A stretch of 64,000 nucleotides of DNA from the NCBI RefSeq assembly GCF_036240795.1, contig NZ_CP108454.1, positions 6,880,001 through 6,944,000 of the forward strand, read 5' to 3'. Every line of letters begins with the position of its first letter. Position 1 is the stretch's first letter. The notes under the pieces are model-generated. The model was not told the DNA's origin and ran no database searches. It was given only the letters and a program-made list of their open reading frames with translations. The position numbers were made by a program, and so were the translations under genes. Origin of the DNA: Streptomyces sp. NBC_01268 (GTDB lineage: Bacteria > Actinomycetota > Actinomycetes > Streptomycetales > Streptomycetaceae). Below, one piece after another: positions 7,626-16,254 of this stretch.

Positions 7626-8062
7626 GGCTCCGCCATGCCGTGCGCGAGCTCCGCCCAGACCACCTGCGCGGTGCCGTGTCCGGTGCGGTCGGCGCCCCAG
7701 GCCGCGCAGAGGGCGTCGACGAGGATGAGGCCACGGCCCCGTTCGTCCTCGCCGCACTCGCGGATGCAGGGTCCGGCGGGGCCGCCCTCGTCGCGCACGG
7801 CTATCCGCAGCCGCTCCTCACCCTCGCGCAGTTCGCAGACGACGCGGGCGCTCGCGGTGTGGACGATGGCGTTGGTGACGAGTTCGGAGACGACGAGGGC
7901 GACGGTGTCGCGGATCTCCGGGTCGCAGCCCCACAGGACGAGCCGCTCCTCGGCGAGGCGCCGGGCGCGGGCGACGGAGGCGGTGCGCGCGGGCAGTTCG
8001 AAGGCGAACCTGCGGACGTCGGAGTGGGGGCGTGGGCGCTGGGTCATGACGCGAGGGCTCAT
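7619..8062 (-). CDS. ATP-binding protein, AbaA/RsbW-like anti-sigma-type kinase
   Basis: This is a 147-aa single-domain GHKL ATPase of the RsbW/SpoIIAB fold. The N-box is complete (VVSELVTNAIVHTA), the G1-like VRDEGG follows, and the G2 region reads GRGLILVDAL. In this genus such proteins accompany WhiJ-like DNA-binding proteins and DUF397 proteins (abaA-like genes), and are thought to act in signalling rather than metabolism. A divergent DUF5753 HTH gene lies 240 nt away. Start ATG 8062 (MSPRVMTQ) gives the normal family length; ATG 8047 is an alternative. A much longer in-frame reading to 8266 crosses the operator-like repeat and is unlikely. Confidence 0.86.
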   Translation of the reverse strand: MSPRVMTQRPRPHSDVRRFAFELPARTASVARARRLAEERLVLWGCDPEIRDTVALVVSELVTNAIVHTASARVVCELREGEERLRIAVRDEGGPAGPCIRECGEDERGRGLILVDALCAAWGADRTGHGTAQVVWAELAHGMAEPC

Positions 8063-8214
8063 GAGACCTGAGGAGTGCGCGTTACCAGAAGCCACGACCG
8101 GGTCCTCACAACTGTGGGCAGGGTGCCGTACACACTCCTCCGCGGCGGCGCACGGCGGCAGTGCGTACTGGTTCACCGGAATACTGTGCTCCTGACTCCG
8201 ACACTTGGCAAGAG

Positions 8215-8237
8215 GCACTCTGAAAAATGCAGAGTGC
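8215..8237. promoter_or_regulatory. Inverted repeat, candidate operator of the divergent WhiJ-type module
   Basis: GCACTCTG (8215-8222) and CAGAGTGC (8230-8237) are exact inverse copies separated by AAAAATG. The site lies midway in the 239-nt divergent region between the ATPase and HTH genes, where an autoregulatory HTH protein would bind. Confidence 0.55.
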
Positions 8238-8301
8238 TGTGTTCTCTCTGGCGGTGTTCGTGGCACACTCGTCGAAACAGCGCGTCGGGGAGGTCTTGAG
8301 A

Positions 8302-9165
8302 GTGAGCGAGCCGCGGTCCGCCCCCACGGTGGGACAGGTCGTACTCGGCAGGCGTCTGCAGGATCTGCGGGAGCGGGCCGGCCTCAAGCGGGAAGAGGCC
8401 GCGAAGATCCTCCGGGTGGCTCCGGCCACGATCCGCCGCATGGAGACGGCCGAAGTCGCGCTGAAGATCCCGTACGTCCAGCTCCTGCTGAAGGCGTACG
8501 GCATCACGGACTCCGAGGCCGAGGGCTTCATCGCCCTCGCTGAGGAGGCCAACCTCCCCGGCTGGTGGCAGCGGTTCCACGACGTGCTGCCCGGCTGGTT
8601 CTCGATGTACGTCAGCCTGGAGGGGGCCGCGAGCCTCATCCGGGCCTACGAGCCCCAGTTCGTCCCCGGTCTGCTGCAGACCGAGGACTACGCCCGCGCC
8701 ATTCTGCGCAGCGGGGCGGTCGGCGGCAGCAATGCCGAGGAGATCGACCGCCATGTAGCCCTCCGCATGGAGCGCCAGTCCCTGCTCACCAGGGAGGACG
8801 CGCCCAAGTTCTGGGTGATCATGGACGAGACGGTCTTCCGCCGACCGGTCGGTGACGGGCCACAGGTGATGCGCGACCAGCTCGACCGGCTGCTCGAAGC
8901 GTCCGAGCTGCCGAACGTCACCCTGCAGATCGCGGAGTTCGGCTCCGGCCACCACCCCGGTACCTACGGGCCGTTCGTCCTCTTCCGCTTCGCCATGCCC
9001 GAACTCCCGGACATGGTCTACAGCGAGTACCTGACCGGCGCCGTCTATCTCGACGCGCGTCCCGAGGTGGCCTCCCACCTCGAGGTCATGGACCGCATGG
9101 CGGCTCAGGCCGCGACTGCACAACGCACGAAGGAGGTTCTGCGGAACCTCCGCAAGGAGCTGTGA
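8302..9165 (+). CDS. XRE-family HTH protein with DUF5753 (WhiJ/Scr1-like)
   Basis: This is a 287-aa cytoplasmic DNA-binding protein. An N-terminal XRE helix-turn-helix (GRRLQDLRERAGLKREEAAKIL through the recognition helix near TIRRMETAE) is followed by DUF5753. That domain has its usual landmarks: WWQRF, YEPQFVPGLLQTEDYARAI, and the R-x-x-RQ segment. Such proteins pair with the small DUF397 protein encoded directly downstream, as in whiJ-type developmental loci or Scr1-type toxin-antitoxin-like pairs. I chose GTG 8302 because GGGGAGG precedes it by 8 nt. An ATG at 8227 would place the start inside the inverted repeat. Confidence 0.9.
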   Translation: MSEPRSAPTVGQVVLGRRLQDLRERAGLKREEAAKILRVAPATIRRMETAEVALKIPYVQLLLKAYGITDSEAEGFIALAEEANLPGWWQRFHDVLPGWFSMYVSLEGAASLIRAYEPQFVPGLLQTEDYARAILRSGAVGGSNAEEIDRHVALRMERQSLLTREDAPKFWVIMDETVFRRPVGDGPQVMRDQLDRLLEASELPNVTLQIAEFGSGHHPGTYGPFVLFRFAMPELPDMVYSEYLTGAVYLDARPEVASHLEVMDRMAAQAATAQRTKEVLRNLRKEL

Positions 9166-9402
9166 ATGGATCGCATATACAACGGCATGCCCGCCGCTGA
9201 GCTCGGTGCCGAGGGATGGCACAAGCCGTGGAGCGGCGGGAACGGGGGCAACTGCGTCGAGGCCATGAAGCTGGCCGACGGCAGGGTCGCCGTGCGACAG
9301 TCCGCAGACCCTGAAGGACCCGCGCTCATCTACACCCACGGGGAGATCGCCGCATTCATCCAGGGGGCCAAATCAGGTCAGGCTGACTTTCTGCTCACCT
9401 GA
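9166..9402 (+). CDS. DUF397 domain protein
   Basis: This 78-aa protein has the family signature W-S-G-G-N-G-G-N-C-V-E (residues 22-32), then V-A-V-R-Q-S and a C-terminal F-I-x-G-A-K-x-G. The ATG follows the HTH stop codon with no gap, so the two are translated together. DUF397 proteins are the constant partners of DUF5753 HTH proteins and are proposed to modulate them. No enzymatic residues are apparent. Confidence 0.92.
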   Translation: MDRIYNGMPAAELGAEGWHKPWSGGNGGNCVEAMKLADGRVAVRQSADPEGPALIYTHGEIAAFIQGAKSGQADFLLT

Positions 9403-9478
9403 CCCCTTCCGCCCCACCCCGCACGTCGCGTAACTCTTGCAGTGAGCACCACCGTTGGACCCGCCGAGGAGAGAGCCG

Positions 9479-10297
9479 ATGACCCAGGACCCCGCAGCCG
9501 CACAAGGCGGCGTACGCATCGACACCAGCAAGCCGCACCCCGCGCGGATGTACGACTGGTTCCTGGGCGGCAAGGACAACTACCCCGTCGACGAGGAGAT
9601 GGCCCGCCAGCTCCTCACCGTCGACGCCCGGGGCCGGGACATGGCCCGCGTCAACCGGGCCTTCATGCACCGCGCCATCCGCTGGCTCAGCGCCGACGGC
9701 GTGCGCCAGTACCTGGACGTCGGCACCGGGATCCCGACCGAGCCCAACCTGCACCAGATCGCGCAGGCGGCCGCGCCGGAGTCCCGGATCGTCTACTGCG
9801 ACAACGACCCGATCGTGCTCGCGCACGCGGCCGCGCTGCTGCGCTCGACCCCCGAAGGGGCCACCGAGTACATCCAGGCGGACGCCCGCGACCCCGAACT
9901 GATCCTCGAAAGGGCCGGAAAGGTCCTTGACTTCGACCAGCCCATCGCCCTGTCGATGCTCGCGCTGCTGCACTTCGTGGGCGACGAGGACGGCGCCTAC
10001 GACCTGGTCGGCAAGCTGGTCGAGAAGCTGGCCCCGGGCAGCTACCTCGTCCTGTCGCACGTCACCGGGGACTTCGACCCGGAGGGGGCGGCGAAGGCCG
10101 CCGCCATGTACAAGGCGCGCGGACTGACCCTGCGGCCGCGCTCCCGCGACGAGCTGGCCGCCTTCTTCGACGGCCTCGACCTGGTCGAGCCGGGCGTCTC
10201 GCTCACCGCCGAGTGGCACCCGGAGCTGGGCGAGCCGGTCCAGGTCCTGGGCGACGACCCCATCCCGGGCTGGGCCGCGGTCGGTCGCAAGCGCTGA
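9479..10297 (+). CDS. SAM-dependent methyltransferase, DUF574/Methyltransf_19 family
   Basis: This is a 272-aa cytoplasmic protein of an actinobacterial methyltransferase family. It shows the N-terminal phrase ARMYDWFLGGKDNYPVDEE and the SAM loop YLDVGTGIPTEPNLHQ. The strand-2 acidic region is IVYCDNDPIVLAHA, followed by SMLALLHFV. Family members are numerous in Streptomyces and their substrates are unknown. ATG 9479 follows GAGGAGAG and begins MTQDP; a start 24 nt earlier lacks a ribosome site. It follows the DUF397 gene by 76 nt on the same strand and could be co-transcribed. Confidence 0.9.
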   Translation: MTQDPAAAQGGVRIDTSKPHPARMYDWFLGGKDNYPVDEEMARQLLTVDARGRDMARVNRAFMHRAIRWLSADGVRQYLDVGTGIPTEPNLHQIAQAAAPESRIVYCDNDPIVLAHAAALLRSTPEGATEYIQADARDPELILERAGKVLDFDQPIALSMLALLHFVGDEDGAYDLVGKLVEKLAPGSYLVLSHVTGDFDPEGAAKAAAMYKARGLTLRPRSRDELAAFFDGLDLVEPGVSLTAEWHPELGEPVQVLGDDPIPGWAAVGRKR

Positions 10298-10365
10298 CCG
10301 GACCGCACGAGGCACCGCCGTACGAAGCACGCCGCACGCCGTACGAGGCGAGAAGCGCCACGCAC

Positions 10366-10394
10366 GAAGGCCCGCCGGAATCCGGCGGGCCTTC
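10366..10394. terminator. Bidirectional hairpin between methyltransferase and M64 peptidase genes
   Basis: GAAGGCCCGCC (10366-10376) pairs with GGCGGGCCTTC (10384-10394) around a 7-nt loop. It lies between two convergent genes and can serve both. The preceding 60 nt contain several near-copies of TACGARGC. Confidence 0.75.
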
Positions 10395-10423
10395 GGCGTC
10401 CTCGGGCCTGTCGGCCCGCCGTC

Positions 10424-12334
10424 CTACTTCTCGACCAGCGTCACCAGGAAGCCGCGCGCCGGGCCGACGTTCCCCGCCGCGTCGACCGTGCGGTACTCCA
10501 CCCTGTGCGTGCCGTAGTCCGGCGTCGCGTCGTCCCACGGCACCGCCCGGCTGCGGCCCAGCTTGCCGTAGACCAGGTCGTCGATCACCGTGCCCGAGGG
10601 GGAGAAGCGGAACGGTGCCGAGGCGTCGGTCGGCCAGCCGTAGTACGTGTACCAGCCGTCGCCGTCCACCCGGAACTGGCTCACCACGGCCCCGGCCCGG
10701 TCGTCCCGCGCCGTCAGCCGCATCGTGAACGCGGCGTCGTAGACGTACTCGACGGGCCGTCCCGGCCGCCGCACCGTACGCAGCGGCGGCGACAGCTCGT
10801 ACCCGGCGGAGGCGGCGACCGCGTCCACCGACCAGCTCAGCTCCTCGTCCGTGCCGGGGATCCGGGCCGTCACGGTGTGCGTACCGGGGGAGAGGCGCAG
10901 CGCACCGAGGTCCAGATCGCGGTCGTTGCCCGGGTTCGGCACCGTCCGCCCGTCGACGGTCCACCGCACGGCCGGGATCCGGCGGGCCGGGTGGGTGGTG
11001 TCCGCGTGGACGACGGACCGCGCGCCCACCGGGTCGCCGGTCGCCGTGTGCCCGGTGAAGGCGGCCCGCGTGGTGTCCTTCGGCGTGCTCAGCGCCGGGT
11101 CCACGGTCCAGGAGACGGTGCGGGTCAGCGCCGCCGAGGCGCGCACCGCGGGGTCCCGGACGAACGGCGTCGGGTCGGTGACCGTCGCCGTCAGCGCGTG
11201 CGTACGGCCCGGCGCGAGGTCCAGACCGCGCAGGTCCAGGGAGCGGGCGCCGCCGGTCCGCAGCGGGCGCCCGTCGAGCCGCCATTCGACGGCCAGTTCA
11301 CCGCCCACGGGGTGCAGCGTGTCCACCCACAGGGTGCGGTCGGCGCCGACCGGCGCCGCGTTCGGGGCGTGCTCCTGGACCAGGTCCACCTTCGCGGAGA
11401 TCGCCCGCACCATCACCTCCCGCTCCACCTGGTCGAAGGCGTAGCCGAGGGTCTTCATCATCGAGTGCCGGCTGGGCCGCCACACGCCCTTGGTGCTGTA
11501 GAGACCGCCCTCGTGGCGGCCGATGACCCCGCCCGACTCGCTCTCCTCGCCGAGCCAGCGCCACCACTTGGCCCGCTGGTCCCGCATCTGCCGCTCCGTC
11601 AGGAGGGTGTGGTGCGCGGAGGACGGCTCGGCGTCGGTGTACGCGCCGCCGGGCACCCCGCGCCCGTAGTAGTCGTACTCGTCCTGGAGCCCGCCGAGCG
11701 AATGCCCGATCTCGTGCGGGGTGATGAGCGCGGACAGTGCGTTGCCGCCGGACGCGGTGGCGTAGCTCCCGCCCGCGCCGCCGTAGGTGGAGCTGTTCGC
11801 CAGCGCCACGATCTGCCGGTTGGCGCGGCTCGTCCCCGGGACGAGGTCGGCGAGCGAGGCGGCCTTCGCGCTGTCGACGGTGAGCAGCCGCTGCACGCTG
11901 CCGGGATTGCAGCCGCCCCAGAAGCCCATGTCGAGCGCCGTGTCACGGGCGGGCGCGTCGAGCCCCGGGTCGCAGTCCACGCCCGAGTCCTTTGACGGCA
12001 CCTCCACCGCCCACACGTTGATGTACGAGCGGTACGAGGCGAACGGCTCGATGCTCCACAGCGTGCTCAGGTGCCGTTCCACGTCCGCCCGGAACTTCGG
12101 CAGCTCGGCGGCGGTGTACCCGTCGCCCATGACCACCAGGTTGAACCGCCGGTCGGCGGGCCCGGTGGACTGCACCGGCACGACCGTCGCCCCGCCCGCC
12201 GCCGCGCCCTGCGCGGCCGCCGGACTGCCGCCGCCGGCCACGGAGCCGGTGCCCACCAGGCCCGCGGCCAGCAGACAGCCCGCGGCGAGCCGGGCCACCC
12301 CTCTTCGAACGCCCCTGCGTCGCTGTGAAGTCAT
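10424..12334 (-). CDS. Secreted M64-family metallopeptidase
   Basis: This is a 636-aa exported zinc peptidase of the IgA-peptidase M64 type. It has an N-terminal twin-arginine-rich signal region (SQRRRGVRRG, then a hydrophobic stretch to about residue 42). The MGDGYTAAE segment follows near residue 69. The zinc site is HEIGH (207-211) with the family's following GGLQDEY, whose acidic residues complete metal binding. Two or more beta-sandwich modules fill the C-terminal half (around 340-620). Start ATG 12334 follows a TAGGCT -10 box by 8 nt and looks leaderless. An in-frame ATG at 12412 would overlap the GH4 gene. The natural substrate is unknown. Confidence 0.88.
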   Translation of the reverse strand: MTSQRRRGVRRGVARLAAGCLLAAGLVGTGSVAGGGSPAAAQGAAAGGATVVPVQSTGPADRRFNLVVMGDGYTAAELPKFRADVERHLSTLWSIEPFASYRSYINVWAVEVPSKDSGVDCDPGLDAPARDTALDMGFWGGCNPGSVQRLLTVDSAKAASLADLVPGTSRANRQIVALANSSTYGGAGGSYATASGGNALSALITPHEIGHSLGGLQDEYDYYGRGVPGGAYTDAEPSSAHHTLLTERQMRDQRAKWWRWLGEESESGGVIGRHEGGLYSTKGVWRPSRHSMMKTLGYAFDQVEREVMVRAISAKVDLVQEHAPNAAPVGADRTLWVDTLHPVGGELAVEWRLDGRPLRTGGARSLDLRGLDLAPGRTHALTATVTDPTPFVRDPAVRASAALTRTVSWTVDPALSTPKDTTRAAFTGHTATGDPVGARSVVHADTTHPARRIPAVRWTVDGRTVPNPGNDRDLDLGALRLSPGTHTVTARIPGTDEELSWSVDAVAASAGYELSPPLRTVRRPGRPVEYVYDAAFTMRLTARDDRAGAVVSQFRVDGDGWYTYYGWPTDASAPFRFSPSGTVIDDLVYGKLGRSRAVPWDDATPDYGTHRVEYRTVDAAGNVGPARGFLVTLVEK

Positions 12335-12342
12335 GGGGCGCG

Positions 12343-12348
12343 AGCCTA
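12343..12348 (-). promoter_or_regulatory. -10 box TAGGCT, leaderless start of the M64 peptidase gene
   Basis: On the minus strand TAGGCT, 8 nt, then ATG at 12334. Confidence 0.5.
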
Positions 12349-12392
12349 GGCCGCACCCCTGACCTCGTAAAGATGTTCGTCGGCCGTCCAGC

Positions 12393-13736
12393 TCAGTGAC
12401 GCAGATACGCAAGGCCCGCGTGCTCGGCCGTGTAGCCCTCGACCAGCCGCCCGGCCACCGTCACCGAGTCGACCAGCGGATGCAGGGCGAAGGCCTTCAC
12501 CGCCGTCGCCCGCGAACCGCTCTCCGCCGCCGCGAGCACCTCCCGCTCGACCGCCTTCACCGCCGTCACCAGGCCCACCGCGTGGTACGGCAGCGGGTCC
12601 ACGGAGACCGGGTGGGCGCCGGCCGCGTCGACGAAGCAGGGCACCTCGATCACCGCGTCGGCGTCCAGGACCGACAGGGTGTGCCGGTTGCGGACGTTGA
12701 GGATCAGCGTGGCCCGCTCGTTGCGGGCGATGGCCCGCATCAGGGCGAGCGCCACCTTCTCGTAGCCGCCCGACTCCAGGTCCTCCTCGTCCCGCTCGCC
12801 GACCCCGGCCGCCTCCCGGTTGTGCGCCATGTACGTCGCCTCGCGCTCGGCGAGGGTGCGGTGCCAGGCGGGCAGGGCGGGCGCGTCCGGCCGGCCCATC
12901 TCGTCGTAGAAGCCGGACTGCTGGTCCAGCAGGTAGGCGCCCCGGGTCCGCTCGGCCTCCCGGTAGGCGCGCACCGCCTCCCGGTTGAAGTAGTAGTAGT
13001 GCAGGTACTCGTTGGGCACCGCGCCCAGCGACCGCAGCCACTCGGTGCCGAAGAGCTTGCCCTCCTCGAAGGAGCCGAGCAGCCGGTCGTCCTCGAAGAG
13101 GCGCGGCAGCAGGTCCTCCCCACCGACCCGCAACCCCCGCAGCCAGCCCAGGTGGTTGAGCCCCACGTAGTCGATCCACGCCTCGTCCGGGCGCGCGCCG
13201 AGCACCCGCGCCACCCGGCGGCCGAGGCCCACGGGGGAGTCGCAGATGCCGATCACCCGGTCGCCGAGGATCCGCGACATCGCCTCGGTGACCATGCCCG
13301 CCGGGTTGGTGAAGTTGATGACCCAGGCGTCCGGGGCGAGTTCGGCGACCCGGCGCGCGATGTGCGTCACCACCGGCAACGTCCGCAGCCCGTACGCGAT
13401 GCCGCCGGCGCCCACCGTCTCCTGGCCGAGCACCCCCTCGGCCAGCGCGATCCGCTCGTCGGCGGCCCGGCCGGCGAGCCCGCCCACGCGGATCGCGGAG
13501 AAGACGAAGTCCGCTCCGCGCAGGGCCTCGTCGAGCTCCGTCGTCGCGGTCACCACCGGCGCGTCCGGTACGCCCTCGCCCTGTTCGGCGAGGACCCGGG
13601 CGATCGCCGACAGCCGCCCCGGGTCCAGGTCGTACAGGGTCACGTGGGTGACCCGGCCCTCGGCGTGGTCGCCGAGGAGGGCGCCGTACACGAGCGGCAC
13701 CCGGAATCCGCCGCCTCCGAGAATCGTCAGTTTCAT
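12393..13736 (-). CDS. GH4 family 6-phospho-beta-glucosidase-like glycosidase
   Basis: This is a 447-aa cytoplasmic glycosidase that uses NAD+ and a divalent metal. The Rossmann loop is LTILGGGGFRVPLV at the N-terminus. The GH4 metal and active-site landmarks are present: INFTNPAGMVTEA, Cys165 in ICDSPVG and His195 in GLNHLGW. Length is normal. GH4 enzymes cleave phosphorylated disaccharides after PTS uptake, but no PTS genes are near, so the substrate is open. ATG 13736 follows a TAGCGT box by 6 nt (leaderless). The gene ends 58 nt before the M64 peptidase start on the same strand. Confidence 0.9.
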   Translation of the reverse strand: MKLTILGGGGFRVPLVYGALLGDHAEGRVTHVTLYDLDPGRLSAIARVLAEQGEGVPDAPVVTATTELDEALRGADFVFSAIRVGGLAGRAADERIALAEGVLGQETVGAGGIAYGLRTLPVVTHIARRVAELAPDAWVINFTNPAGMVTEAMSRILGDRVIGICDSPVGLGRRVARVLGARPDEAWIDYVGLNHLGWLRGLRVGGEDLLPRLFEDDRLLGSFEEGKLFGTEWLRSLGAVPNEYLHYYYFNREAVRAYREAERTRGAYLLDQQSGFYDEMGRPDAPALPAWHRTLAEREATYMAHNREAAGVGERDEEDLESGGYEKVALALMRAIARNERATLILNVRNRHTLSVLDADAVIEVPCFVDAAGAHPVSVDPLPYHAVGLVTAVKAVEREVLAAAESGSRATAVKAFALHPLVDSVTVAGRLVEGYTAEHAGLAYLRH

Positions 13737-13742
13737 GCGCGT

Positions 13743-13748
13743 ACGCTA
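13743..13748 (-). promoter_or_regulatory. -10 box TAGCGT, leaderless start of the GH4 gene
   Basis: On the minus strand TAGCGT, 6 nt, then ATG at 13736. Confidence 0.45.
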
Positions 13749-13848
13749 CTCGGACGGATGCGGCGGCCACGGGATTCGCCCCCGCCCGTCCGTTTCCGTG
13801 ACCAGCCCTTGGACGCCCCCTCGGGTCCCCCGGGCGCCGCCGGGCGCC

Positions 13849-15633
13849 TCACCCCAGGTCGAGGGCGTTGCGCAGGCCCAGGCGGTAGCGCAGCCGGTCG
13901 TGCCGCTTGAGGCCCTCCAGCTCCGGCGGGCGGAACAGCGGCAGGACCGTGCAGCGGGCGGCGGTCGAGCCCGTGCGGTCGAGCAGCGCGTTGACGGCCT
14001 GGCGCGCGGAGGCGTTGGCGCCCTCCATGGTGGCCAGGTCGATGTCCACGGCCACGTAGTCGCCCGCGAGGTACAGGTTCGGGATCCTGGTCGCCGCCTT
14101 CGGCCGGTTGTGGAAGGTGCCGACCGGGTGGATCAGCAGCTGGTCCTCGTTGGTCGGGTTCGGGGTGCCGAGACCGTCCACGCCGGGGTCCAGGAACCAG
14201 GAGTGCAGGGCGCTGTCCTTCAGCACCGTGCGGCCCGTGTCGTTGAACGAGGCCTTCAGCTGGGCCCACACCTCCCGGGCGACCTCCGTGCGGGTGCACT
14301 GCTTGGCGGTCTTGCCGTAGAGGATGCCGGGCCGGTCCCACTCGGAGATGTCCACCGACAGGCAGTCGACGACCGTTCCGTCGCCGTAGTCGGCGGCGAA
14401 GGCCCGCGACGGCCAGTGCCGCGCCTGCTGGATGGCGGTCAGCGACCAGGGCGAGTCGATGCAGTTGGCGTGGCCGGCGAGCAGCGGGGCGCTCTCGGTC
14501 AGATAGAACTGGATGCCGGTCATCCAGTCCGTCTCCAGCGCGTCGCAGCGGGCCAGCTGCGGGTCGGCCGCGCGCAGGGCGGCGCTCCAGGTCCGCCGGG
14601 CGTGCTCGACCGGCATCGCGCTGACGTAGTGGTCCGCGGTCACCCGCCTGCGGACCCCCTGCGGGTCCTCGGTCACCACCGCCGCGATCCGCCCGGCCGC
14701 GGCGTCGTAGTCGAGTTCCCGCACGGTCCAGCCGACCCGGAACTCCACGCCGAGGCCGGTCAGGTGGGTCACCCACGGGTCGATCCAGGCCTCGTTGGTG
14801 GGCAGGTCGAGGATCCGGTCGAGGGGACCGTCGGCGCCGCGCCCCAGGGCGTTGAAGGCGAAGGCCTCCAGGAGCGTGGCGACCGTGCGGGTGCTGGCCT
14901 CCTCGGCCTTGGTCGCCACGATGTTGCGGGTCAGCCCGACGGCGAGGATGCGCTGGTAGTCGTAGCTCATCCGGTCGGCGCGCAGGAACTCCCACCAGGG
15001 CGTGTGCTCCCAGGTGTCGTCGCGGCGCTCGTCGCAGCTGGTGAGGAACACCAGGAAGCGGTCGACGAAGTACGCCGCCTCGTGGAGCGGGATGGAGCGG
15101 GCGGTGTCCAGGAGGGCGGTCAGCGCGCGGCGGATCTCGTCGAGGGTGAGCTCGGCCGGCCGGTGGCCGGGCCAGGGCAGCGGGATGCGCAGGTCCTCCC
15201 GGCCGGTCCGGGCGAAGGACATCTCCGCCGGGGCCACCAGGTTGTCCCAGACGCCGTTGGCGTTGCCGGGGAACGGGATGCGCCGCATCGTGTCGGGGAG
15301 GTTGTGGTAGATGCCCGGGATGAACCGGAAGCCGTGCTCGGCGGGGAGCGCCCGGCGCCCGCCGCGCGCGCTCTCCGGCACGTCCATGGAACGGGCCTTG
15401 CCGCCGAGCGCCCGGCGCTCGTAGACGGTGACGCGGTAGCCGCGTTCGGCGAGTTCATGGGCCGCGGTCAGGCCCGCGACCCCGCCGCCGAGGACGGCGA
15501 CCGACGGCGCCGCCGCCGTCTCGGCCGCGACCGCCGGCCGGGCGTCGACGACGACGCCTCCGGCGACGGCCGCCCCGGTGACCGCGGCCGCGCCCGCGAC
15601 GAATCCGCGCCGCGAGGTGCCCGTGCGTTCCAT
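13849..15633 (-). CDS. Tat-exported FAD-dependent oxidoreductase (phytoene desaturase/HpnE-like)
   Basis: This is a 594-aa flavoprotein. A twin-arginine signal opens it (TSRRGFVAG, residues 6-14, plus hydrophobic core), so it is probably exported folded with FAD. The dinucleotide-binding fold follows: VAVLGGGVAGLTAAHELA, ending in the acidic VYE near residue 71, then GGKA. The C-terminal NLYLAGDYV segment completes the FAD site. The family includes phytoene desaturases, hydroxysqualene dehydroxylases and amine oxidases. No carotenoid or hopanoid genes are nearby, so the substrate is unknown. ATG 15633 lies 12 nt after a TTACCG-C-CGGTAA palindrome. Confidence 0.87.
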   Translation of the reverse strand: MERTGTSRRGFVAGAAAVTGAAVAGGVVVDARPAVAAETAAAPSVAVLGGGVAGLTAAHELAERGYRVTVYERRALGGKARSMDVPESARGGRRALPAEHGFRFIPGIYHNLPDTMRRIPFPGNANGVWDNLVAPAEMSFARTGREDLRIPLPWPGHRPAELTLDEIRRALTALLDTARSIPLHEAAYFVDRFLVFLTSCDERRDDTWEHTPWWEFLRADRMSYDYQRILAVGLTRNIVATKAEEASTRTVATLLEAFAFNALGRGADGPLDRILDLPTNEAWIDPWVTHLTGLGVEFRVGWTVRELDYDAAAGRIAAVVTEDPQGVRRRVTADHYVSAMPVEHARRTWSAALRAADPQLARCDALETDWMTGIQFYLTESAPLLAGHANCIDSPWSLTAIQQARHWPSRAFAADYGDGTVVDCLSVDISEWDRPGILYGKTAKQCTRTEVAREVWAQLKASFNDTGRTVLKDSALHSWFLDPGVDGLGTPNPTNEDQLLIHPVGTFHNRPKAATRIPNLYLAGDYVAVDIDLATMEGANASARQAVNALLDRTGSTAARCTVLPLFRPPELEGLKRHDRLRYRLGLRNALDLG

Positions 15634-15644
15634 GCCCCACCCCT

Positions 15645-15657
15645 TTACCGCCGGTAA
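15645..15657. promoter_or_regulatory. Palindrome TTACCG-C-CGGTAA upstream of the flavoenzyme gene
   Basis: Two exact 6-nt inverse arms flank one base, 12 nt upstream of the start codon. A TetR-type repressor site is the simplest reading; no TetR gene is adjacent. Related motifs occur at 56023 and 63641. Confidence 0.5.
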
Positions 15658-15759
15658 CAGTCGGTCGGCGCAGGAGCATAGGGGCGCCCGCGGGACACCG
15701 GAAGCACCGTGCGCCACCCGCTCCGCACATGGCGCGATCCCGCCCCCGCACGCGCACGA

Positions 15760-15765
15760 GACAAT
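15760..15765 (+). promoter_or_regulatory. -10 box GACAAT, leaderless start of the YchJ gene
   Basis: GACAAT, 6 nt, then ATG at 15772. No ribosome site precedes the ATG. Confidence 0.4.
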
Positions 15766-15771
15766 GACCGC

Positions 15772-16221
15772 ATGTCCCGACGCAACGCCCGCACCAAGCC
15801 CGCCCGCCCCGCGGCCCCCGCCCGCCCCGCCCTCACGCCGGACGCGCCCTGCCCCTGCGGCCTCGACGCCCCGTACGGCGCGTGCTGCGGGCGCTTCCAC
15901 GCCGGACCGGCCGGCGCGCCCACCGCGGAGCTGCTCATGCGCTCCCGCTACAGCGCCTTCGTCGCCCGCGACGAGGCGTACCTGCTGCGCACCTGGGCCC
16001 CGCGGACCCGCCCCGCGGACGTCGACTTCGACCCGGCGCTGCGCTGGACCGGCCTGGACGTCGAGGAGACCGGCGACGGCACCGCCTTCCACCAGCACGG
16101 CACCGTCACCTTCCGGGCCCACTACCGTCAGGGCGGCACGGCGGGCGAACTCCACGAGCGGAGCCGGTTCGAGCGGCACGAGGGGGCGTGGGTGTACGTG
16201 GACGGGGAGTTCCTGGACTGA
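15772..16221 (+). CDS. YchJ family protein
   Basis: This is a 149-aa cytoplasmic protein. A basic, proline-rich N-terminus is followed by a Cys cluster C-P-C-G-L-D-A-P-Y-G-A-C-C (about residues 26-38), the metal-binding-like start of the YchJ/UPF0225 family. The NTF2-like domain begins T-A-E-L-L-M-R-S-R-Y-S-A-F and shows the family's LLRTW and FRAHYR segments. Function is unknown. The start is chosen from the -10 spacing; a longer frame from 15709 has no ribosome site. It converges on the MFS gene across a hairpin. Confidence 0.9.
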   Translation: MSRRNARTKPARPAAPARPALTPDAPCPCGLDAPYGACCGRFHAGPAGAPTAELLMRSRYSAFVARDEAYLLRTWAPRTRPADVDFDPALRWTGLDVEETGDGTAFHQHGTVTFRAHYRQGGTAGELHERSRFERHEGAWVYVDGEFLD

Positions 16222-16251
16222 TCGGGGCGGTCCGGCCGGGGCGCCCCGATC
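16220..16251. terminator. Hairpin between convergent YchJ and MFS genes
   Basis: GATCGGGGCG (16220-16229) pairs with CGCCCCGATC (16242-16251) around a 12-nt loop, starting inside the YchJ stop codon. Confidence 0.65.
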
Positions 16252-16254
16252 ACG

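Noticed and set aside
8227..8301. Earlier ATG for the first DUF5753 HTH gene
   Set aside because: The start falls inside the inverted repeat and has no ribosome site; GTG 8302 has GGGGAGG at the right distance.
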